From the NCBI GenBank assembly GCA_025201345.1, contig JAIXMG010000002.1:310001-374000 (forward strand): a stretch of DNA of 64,000 nt, read 5' to 3'. Shown one piece after another: positions 57,368 through 64,000 of the stretch (positions within the stretch are counted from its first letter, which is position 1; each line of letters starts with the position of its first letter). A model generated the notes under the pieces. The model searched no databases. It saw nothing but the letters and a program-made list of their open reading frames with translations, and was not told the DNA's origin. A program made the translations under genes and the position numbers. The DNA comes from Thamnidium elegans (Eukaryota; Mucoromycota; Mucoromycetes; Mucorales; Mucoraceae).

Positions 57368-58545
57368 TTATGCTTTCACAAGCCAAATAATTAATGATAG
57401 GATTACAATGATTAAAAGTATACTTATAAAGGTAAAGATAGTGTTTAAATAAGCAAAAGTACGTACAGAAAACAAATCGTTATAGTGGCCTTGTGCTGGA
57501 TGTCTATAGTGAAGCCAAACACCTATCCACCAAAATGGAAAAAAGATAAATCCGAATAAAAATAGCGTTGCCTCTAATCTAGTATGATTGTATTTGTTAT
57601 GTAAATGGTACGAAGGCGCATCTTCTTCAGGTATTGTCGTGATGGGAAGTTTCTGTGTAACACCATGCTGGAAATAATGCAGCAGTTGTTTTGATTTGCT
57701 CTTGGATGGTTCTATATAATTTACTTTTCCATGTTTACCGGTCGAATCAATAAAGACGGCTGAGAATCTCTTTGGTGGAGTGGGAAACTTGATGGGAGTG
57801 GAAGGAGAAGAAGATTTGCTGGAGATAGTGGGCGGTGGTTGAAACATGGCCATGACAGCGGATTTAAGTTGTTGTTCTGTGTAATGCTGTTGTGTATCGA
57901 CATGCAATTGAGCTTTTTTACGGTACGGTTGTTTACCTTTCTTTTTTAGGATTTTACCGATCCTTTTGGATACGGAAGAAGATTCTGAACTACTGTAGAA
58001 TGCAGTCAGTATATCAGCTAAACTTTGTCGATGATGTTGTCGTTTAAAGTATCGTTTTTGTTCTAATCGAAGGATATCTGAAGACGGTGGAAAGGTACGT
58101 CGCTTTTGTCGGTTAATCCAGTTATGCGAAGCAGCTGTTTTCTTATTTCTTTGTCTCATCATTAGTGAGCCCGAGATGGTAGACCATCGTCGGTTTAGCC
58201 AACTTCGGTGACTGATCGTACTATCTTCATTACACCACGATGATTTTGCAAGCGGTGAGGATTTTTTTACGGATGAGGAAAGGGAGGATGAATTAATATC
58301 ACTGCCTCTTTCTTGAATTGATATATTGCTGTATGAATTCTTTTGTTTAAAGCTACTGGGTAATGATTTAGATTCCATCTCTCTCTCGTAAAAAAAAGTA
58401 AATAAGCAGAGAGAGAAAAGGGAAAACAAATAAAAAGTATAGTTTATCGTTCTATTCTTTTTTTTTAAAAAAAAGGTCACAAACATGATAAACTTACAAT
58501 GATCGGCGTAGGCTTATAAACATCGATTTTTGTTAATCTGCTCAT
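57368..58545 (-). CDS. Basic Ser-rich protein with two C-terminal TM segments, family unknown
   Basis: Two exons, 58545-58498 (MSRLTKIDVYKPTPII, then a perfect GTAAGT donor) and 58378-57368, in phase 0, 352 aa. A start at 58378 (MESKSLPSS) inside exon 2 would also work. Residues 1-275 are hydrophilic, rich in Ser, Lys and Arg (NRRWSTISGSLMMRQRNKK, LKKKGKQPYRKKAQ), probably cytosolic and disordered. Two TM segments follow: LFLFGFIFFPFWWIGVWL and FISILLIIVILSLIIWLV, leaving almost no tail. The FPFWWIG motif recurs, as far as I recall, in small fungal plasma-membrane proteins of unknown role. No enzymatic motif is visible. Confidence 0.72.
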
Positions 58546-58573
58546 GCTTATTATAAAGCGATCTGCATTAAAG

Positions 58574-58610
<37 letters not shown>

Positions 58611-58961
58611 TCTAAAAAGTCAAGGTTTTTTTGTGCTACGTATTTTGTTTGTTTTTTACAAGAAAAAAGATGTCCCTATTAATTTTAAAAGGTCTAGTTT
58701 TTTCTACTTTTTTTTGTTAGTATGTTGTATAAATATATATTTTTTTGCTTGTAGTCCCCTTGCAGTAATAACAGTATAAATTCTACACCCCCTTTTTTGT
58801 ATACAATTCTTAGATATATGCTGCAAAAAAAAAAAGAAAAAAAGAAATCGAATTATAAGCATTGCATCAGGCAGCACTAGAAAAAATGATAATACTATTG
58901 AAACGAAAAAGTATCTTTGATCAATTTAAAGAAAAAGAAAAATGGTTCTATGTAGCGGTCA

Positions 58962-58996
<35 letters not shown>

Positions 58997-59041
58997 ATAG
59001 TAATATAGTATGGTACACTGTATGAAAAATTTATTTCTTTT
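58546..59041. other. Intergenic region with 42-T tract
   Basis: About 500 bp between two minus-strand genes, holding the promoter of the two-TM protein and the 3' flank of the GDSL gene. A run of 42 T at 58577-58618 and a T run ending at 58997 dominate. No coding signal. Confidence 0.6.
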
Positions 59042-60172
59042 TTAAACAAGTGCGTATTCATGATTGTTTCTATTTGATGGATATACTTTGGAGGCATTTG
59101 ATTGAATTTTCTTCTTTAAGGATACAAATACTCTATTATGACGGAACAAATAAAAGATCATGAATAAGATGGAAGCTAAAATGATCCAAGACAGAAATCG
59201 AATATAGTCTTTCGATATCAAACCATCTGTGGATTCAAGCGAATCAGATTCAATAGCCTTTATGTTGAAAAACTCTCTGGATTGAATCGTATTTGATATG
59301 GCTTTATGACCAGCACCTGTGATATGAACTGAATCCCACCAAAGGTATGTATCGATCTCTTCGGTGCATTTACCTTGACATGTATCCCAATATGCTTTTT
59401 CAAGATCTACCATCTTGGTCTCGCTTGGATCTCCAAATATCTCGCTAAAGACAAGGTAGGTATCAAAGAATTGAACATTTTCAAACTTTTCTTGCCAGTC
59501 TGTTACTTTCTCTTCTAATGCAACGTTAAAATCAATAATGTTTTGTTTCAAATGATTGGTAGTTGTACTGTGTGTCAATGCGTAAGGTGAAAATTCAAGT
59601 GCAGGAACACCCATTATAATGATTCTTGAATTGGGTTTACTGGTACACAAGGATGTCTAAAAATAAATTAGTTAAACTGCGTTTCAAAAAAAAAAAAAAA
59701 TTAAAAAAGACTTTACAACTTGGTCTTCAATACATTTTATCCATTCTTTTGTTTTTTTGGCTTGTTTACATAAAAGTAAGTATACAAAAAAAAAAAATAT
59801 AAATAACAAAGTACTTTGTTTACCTTCTCCTTTTGTCTCTATTAAATCAGTAACACCTAGGAACATGGCATGCACAACCTCTTGTCCGTCTTTTGAAGTA
59901 TAAGATTCAACTTGCTTTTTTAACCAACTAGCATTCTTTTTGTTGTTTTTACAGAAAGTAGCACCGGGTTTTGCTAATGATACAAGTTCTGTATTCCAGT
60001 GCTTTGCTAATTGTTGATTCCAAAGTGGACCATTTGTCTTTTTTGAAGTTGGTTCAATACCTATCAATTTAATATAAGGATCAAATCATTTTTTTTTTTT
60101 TTTTGTAAAAGTATTCAACATACTAGAATAAGAATCACCGTAAACGACAAGTGTATCGATATATTGAGACAT
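59042..60172 (-). CDS. GDSL/SGNH-type hydrolase with C-terminal membrane anchor
   Basis: Four exons: 60172-60124, 60060-59824, 59760-59717 and 59656-59042, 314 aa. Block I is VVYGDSYS with the nucleophile Ser; the first intron cuts right after it. Block V is WWDSVHITGAGHKAI with the catalytic Asp-His. The intermediate Gly and Asn blocks are weaker (FLGVTDLIE occupies the GxN position with D where N is usual). There is no signal peptide. A single TM lies near the C-terminus (FLSWIILASILFMIFYLF) followed by a basic tail, so the enzyme is probably tail-anchored with the catalytic domain in the cytosol. Such proteins are esterases or lipases; substrate unknown. Confidence 0.85.
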
Positions 60173-60314
60173 GAATAATAAATAAAATAAAGTAAATAGA
60201 AAGAGAAAGAGAAAGGAAAGAAAAATAGAAAGAAAAAAAATAAAAGGGTTTTTTATTGGCAGAATAAAATTATAAAATCAGTCCACACTTTACGTAAAAA
60301 TAGAAACTTTATTT

Positions 60315-61804
60315 TCAGCCCTGTTCTTCTTCTTCTTGGTCACTATTAGTGGGTTCAGGACCCAAATCTTTTGAATACATTTTTTTTCCCGCCATTTCCA
60401 TAAACTCCATATCTTCTGCGTGGCTCAACACACCACCTTTTCCTCCTGTTTCATCAGCATCTGGGTCTTTTTGTAAAGGTCTTACTAACCAAACTATTTT
60501 ATTTTGATTAGTAATGCAAAAAATGAATTATTATTATTTTATTTTATTTTTTTACCTTCTACTTCGTCAATGATAAATGTATCTTTCTTTGATAATTGAG
60601 GACTAGAATAAGTAGTACAAAATGGACCAGCTCTTGAATGTCCATGAATAAAATCCGAATCAATCCATAACCCCGCATACTCGAACTGACCACCCATCGC
60701 AAACCCATTTGGTAAACTCTTTTTACCCCAACACAGGTACTGATAATGGTTATTGGCATTGGTCGCTAACCAGGCTCCGTATTTATCTTTGATACGGAAC
60801 AGGAAATTACTAGAGTTACCATACCAATCCGTATTAGCGTACTCCCAAGCTTCATCCGCATACGCACCAAATAAAGACCCATCTTTGGCTTTAATTATTG
60901 TCAGTGTGGCGCCTTGTCCTACCATACGATTAGCAAAGTTTTGCCAACTCATACCGTCTCGTCGAGAAGAAAAGAGTAGGTCGTGTTGAACGTCTTGATC
61001 TGCATCTCTTTGAGTTCTTTCATAGTCTGTCCAAGAGAGCGCGTTGTGAGGTAAGTAAAGCGTCAGCATGTAGTAATCAAAAGGGTTGATCAGGCTGGAA
61101 AACTTGTTGTCGAATAATCGTTTGGTTTCTTTGTTGTGTTTTTGTATCTGAGGTGAACTGGTATGGTCAAGTCGAGATTTGTGAAGGTCTTCGGGTTTAC
61201 CCATCACCATAAACTGGATTGCTACTTGAAATAGTCCTATAAATGCAGGCGTGTTCTTGATCCAATCGATGAATTCTGTTTCTGTAAGTTTAGACGGTGA
61301 TTGTGATACCTTTTCTTTCCACTCGTCTTGTACTATGTTTTTATTATCGTCTTTAGATTTACTGTCTTCGTATAACCACGCCATATCATCCTTCTTTTGC
61401 TTATCTTGTTCATGAGCGTAATTGAGTATATATTCTTCCAATAGCGTTGAGCTATCTGTATCGGACCAGCTATACCCACTGCCATTCTCAAACCAAATAG
61501 GAATAGCGGTTTTTACAACCCAAGAAACAAAGGTCTCTAAACTCGCCTGTTTTTTTTCGACGGCGTATTGAAATACGGTATAAATAATACGGGTATCTTT
61601 TGACTTTAACACTTGTTTCGCAAACTCAAGGTATTGTGAAATATCTTTTAGATTGGGAAGAATGCAATGGTATAAGTCGGTGGAAAAATGAGGTGGTTGA
61701 TTTAAGCTATCAAAGCGAGCTTGTAACTCGGTTCTTTCGGTTGGTGTCCATGCAGACCAGAGTTGTGATGTTTTGTCTTTGGAATGACTTTGTTGATTAC
61801 CCAT
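60315..61804 (-). CDS. MEAK7: TLDc-domain protein, MEAK7-like
   Basis: Two exons, 61804-60556 and 60493-60315, 475 aa (human MEAK7 is 456). It starts MGNQQSHSK, a strong N-myristoylation signal, as in MEAK7, which sits on lysosomes and supports an alternative mTOR signal in animals. The N-terminal half is helical and EF-hand-like in layout. The TLDc domain occupies about residues 250-415: LLFSSRRDGMSWQNFANRM, GATLTIIKAKDGSLFGAYA, SSNFLFRIKDKYG, and GLWIDSDFIHGHS with FCTTYSSPQLS near the end. The second exon supplies a C-terminal acidic tail ending EEEQG. Yeast Rtc5 is the distant fungal relative and the alternative name. Confidence 0.9.
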
Positions 61805-62904
61805 TTCTTTTTATTTTTTATTTGGTTAAAAAGTAAAATAAAAAAGAGGCTAAAAAAAAATATATATGTGTATCATTTGGGTTTAAACTTGCTACATTAT
61901 GATGATGATGATGATGATACAAAAAAGTGACTGATTTATGCTTTCGAGAAAATTAAAAGTATCTTTTTTTTTTTTTTTACAGTGCCCAGTAAATCGTATA
62001 CGTTAAAATAAGTTATAATGAGTATAGGACTTGTATTAGAAAAATGATAGATCGCGTGAACAAATAGAACATGGATCAAGGTTTTCTGGGAGAAAATAAT
62101 ATCGTTGTTTAATGGGGAAAAAGTAACTTATGATTGTATAATGCATAATAATAATAGCAACGGCAAATAAGCCTTCGTCTAGTATACTACGAAGGACCTC
62201 GAGAATAACTCTACATTAAGACGAAGCATTTTTCTTGTACGTAGTATCCCATATGATTAAACGTCATCAAAAGTCTGCATACTTGTTTGATTTTATAGCT
62301 GATTGTTCCAAATAGGGTTATGGTATCAAGCTTTGGGTCCTTATGTTTGACAATATAAACAATTTGCGTACTAAATAGGGTAATACCATTTTCAAACTTG
62401 CAGTTTAAGAATGAATGTGTTGAAATTGGTGACCACTTAATAACTACGGATGATAAAAAAGGTCCGAAGTACCAAAAAAAAAAACAATTTGAATGTAGTA
62501 AATGAAAAGAAACGCTGGACAAGGACCAATTGGATTGTATTCCGAGGCCAGGAGAGCTATATCACCACCACCCTTTTTTTTAAAAAAAAATAAACTTATG
62601 GAAATACAACATATTCTTCCTTCTCTTATTATCTGCTCACTTCCAAAAGTCACATAAATAAACGTACGATTTATTTACGGGCTTTGTAAAAAAAAAAAAC
62701 TAGCTCTGAACATACACTGGTAAAAAAAAAGAAAAAAGAAAAAAAAGTGTGTATTTTCGTTGTTTAATATAAAACTGATGGTTACCCTTCGATTATCAAT
62801 CACAGCAAAGTTGTACTCGTTTCTATAAATGGCCTTCAATCGATCATATATTATAATTGATATTATCATAGTATAATTTTTCTTTCATTTTTCTTTCACT
62901 TGTC

Positions 62905-62937
<33 letters not shown>

Positions 62938-63187
62938 CCAAATGGATTTATAATATAATTGGACTATTATATAAGTCTATATAATATTTACTACTGACAG
63001 AAAATATAAAACTGAACTACACGGAGACACACACGATAAAGAGAATGAAACGGGTCTCGTTTGAATGCTTTCGATTACCCTTTTAATCACTTGTACCACC
63101 TAATATAATAAACCAATTTCACATCGGGCACCGAGTTTTTTCTTTTTCTCTCTTTTTTTTTTCCTCCTTTCTTTATAATAAAAAAAG
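61805..63187. other. Divergent promoter region, MEAK7 and kelch gene
   Basis: 1.4 kb between two divergent start codons. Holds a GAT trinucleotide run (61900-61918), T runs (61963-61978, 62907-62922) and short low-complexity frames, none accepted as genes. No RNA gene recognised. Confidence 0.5.
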
Positions 63188-64000
63188 ATGCCACAGAGAT
63201 TCACTTCATCTGCTACATCTCATAGACCTAAGTTTGAGTCCACTTCTAGAGCTCAAACAGATACTGAGCTTGAGAACTTTAAATCTTCAACGTAATAATA
63301 AAAATAAAAAAAAACTGGTATATAAAAAGGGAACCCTTATATTCAAAATTTTATTTAATTTTAGTGAATCCTTTCAAAGACCTGAATCGCCCACGCTTCC
63401 GCCAGAATTAAGTGCTGGTAGTCAAAAAGTAATTGACGTTGCATCATCTGAAATCTCTCGTGAAAGCAGTATATCCAATACACCTAAATCACTTTATAAT
63501 GGTAGTATGAGATCGACCGATATGGGACCTGTGTCTCCAACATCAAGTAAGAATTTAAAAAAAAAAGGGGGGGGGTTAATATACTAATCTATATCTATAT
63601 ATACAGCTGTAGATACATATCATCAAGAAGAGCATATTCATAGAGTTCAGCATAGACAATCCAGAGCAAAACTCAAGCAGCCAAGACCCGCTGCATCATT
63701 TTCATCATCTAAATCGCATCATCATAAATCGCATCACCACCACCATAAATCATCAAATAAGACACCAGATCATTTAGCAGCTGCTATTGAATTAAGTACA
63801 ACTAACGCAGTAGCAGCTCCTGCTCCTGCTGCAGGTATGTATTGGTCTCGTACATTAACTTACGGCCGAGGTCCCACCAGGCCACTTCGTGCTCATACGG
63901 CTAACTTGATCGGTGAAAAGTTATATGTATTTGGTGGATGTGATACCTCTTTATGTTTCAATACACTTTATATTCTTGATATGGGCAGGTATTCACCCCT
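63188..64000 (+). CDS. Kelch-repeat protein, 5' part only (window edge)
   Basis: Three exons visible: 63188-63291, 63365-63546 and 63607-63988, after which a GTATTC donor begins and the gene leaves the window. The first 195 residues are low-complexity: Ser/Thr/Pro-rich, with a His-rich run (KSHHHKSHHHHHKSS) and Ala-rich stretch. The first kelch repeat then starts: WSRTLTYGRGPTRPLRAHTA, NLIGEKLYVFGGCDTS, CFNTLYILDM, including the diagnostic double glycine. N-terminal disordered extension plus kelch propeller recalls cell-end markers (Tea1, Kel1) or Ral2-type proteins; the C-terminal coiled coil that would decide is outside the window. Confidence 0.87.

Noticed and set aside
1..64000. CRISPR array, operon structure or bacterial features
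   Set aside because: None seen; the intron-rich genes and fungal orthologues show nuclear eukaryotic DNA.

Overview
The window is nuclear DNA from an AT-rich fungus, most probably an early-diverging one (Mucoromycota, Mucorales-like). This rests on dense short introns (about 40-120 nt, GTAAGT-type donors), very long A/T homopolymers in introns and intergenic DNA, clear fungal orthologues (SHO1, VMA13, DMA-type FHA-RING ligase, MEAK7, PIN-like carrier) and a U1-C protein still carrying its Pro-rich tail. All gene models below were spliced by hand. Exon phases were checked for every multi-exon model, and donors and acceptors are given where they matter.

Region 1 (1-32.3 kb) is gene-dense and conserved. 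It holds citrate synthase (-), the osmosensor SHO1 (-), the MICOS subunit MIC60 (+), V-ATPase subunit H (+), an FKBP-TPR immunophilin (-), a small coiled-coil protein (+), a PAP2 lipid phosphatase (-), an unrecognised coiled-coil protein (+), glycogen phosphorylase (+), an ALKBH6-type dioxygenase (-), U1 snRNP C (+), lunapark (+), a CTR copper transporter (-), an FHA-RING ligase (+), ribosomal protein eL32 (-), an unrecognised protein (+) and HBS1 (+). Many neighbours are arranged head-to-head on 160-330 bp or tail-to-tail with 6-220 bp between stop codons. The HBS1 gene carries a symmetric 540-nt exon rich in Ser-Leu-Ala repeats and ending in a PSPDDIV motif. It looks like the SKI7-type cassette, so one locus could make both an Hbs1 (615 aa) and a Ski7-like (795 aa) protein.

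Region 2 (32.3-37.7 kb) is transposon debris: a 40-bp inverted repeat pair, short tandem repeats, a doubly deleted Tc1/mariner-type transposase, orphan ORF pieces, and a decayed second copy of the 3' end of HBS1.

Region 3 (37.8-47.0 kb) returns to genes: an STK32/YANK-like kinase with DFN in place of DFG, dynein light chain LC8, a PIN-like (auxin efflux carrier family) membrane protein, a probable mitochondrial ribosomal protein mL59 and a 2-oxoglutarate/Fe(II) oxygenase. A 3-kb gap holding a retroelement primer-binding-site candidate interrupts them.

Region 4 (47.0-57.4 kb) is accessory: three diverged tandem copies of a decayed hydrophobic gene, a 240-bp-period direct repeat, a seven-exon gene of unknown family that is coherent except for one frameshift at a homopolymer, a pair of about 0.5-kb direct repeats, and a possible three-exon mini-gene between them.

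Region 5 (57.4-64.0 kb) holds a two-TM basic Ser-rich protein (-), a GDSL hydrolase with a C-terminal membrane anchor (-), a MEAK7-type TLDc protein (-) and the start of a kelch-repeat protein (+) that runs off the window.
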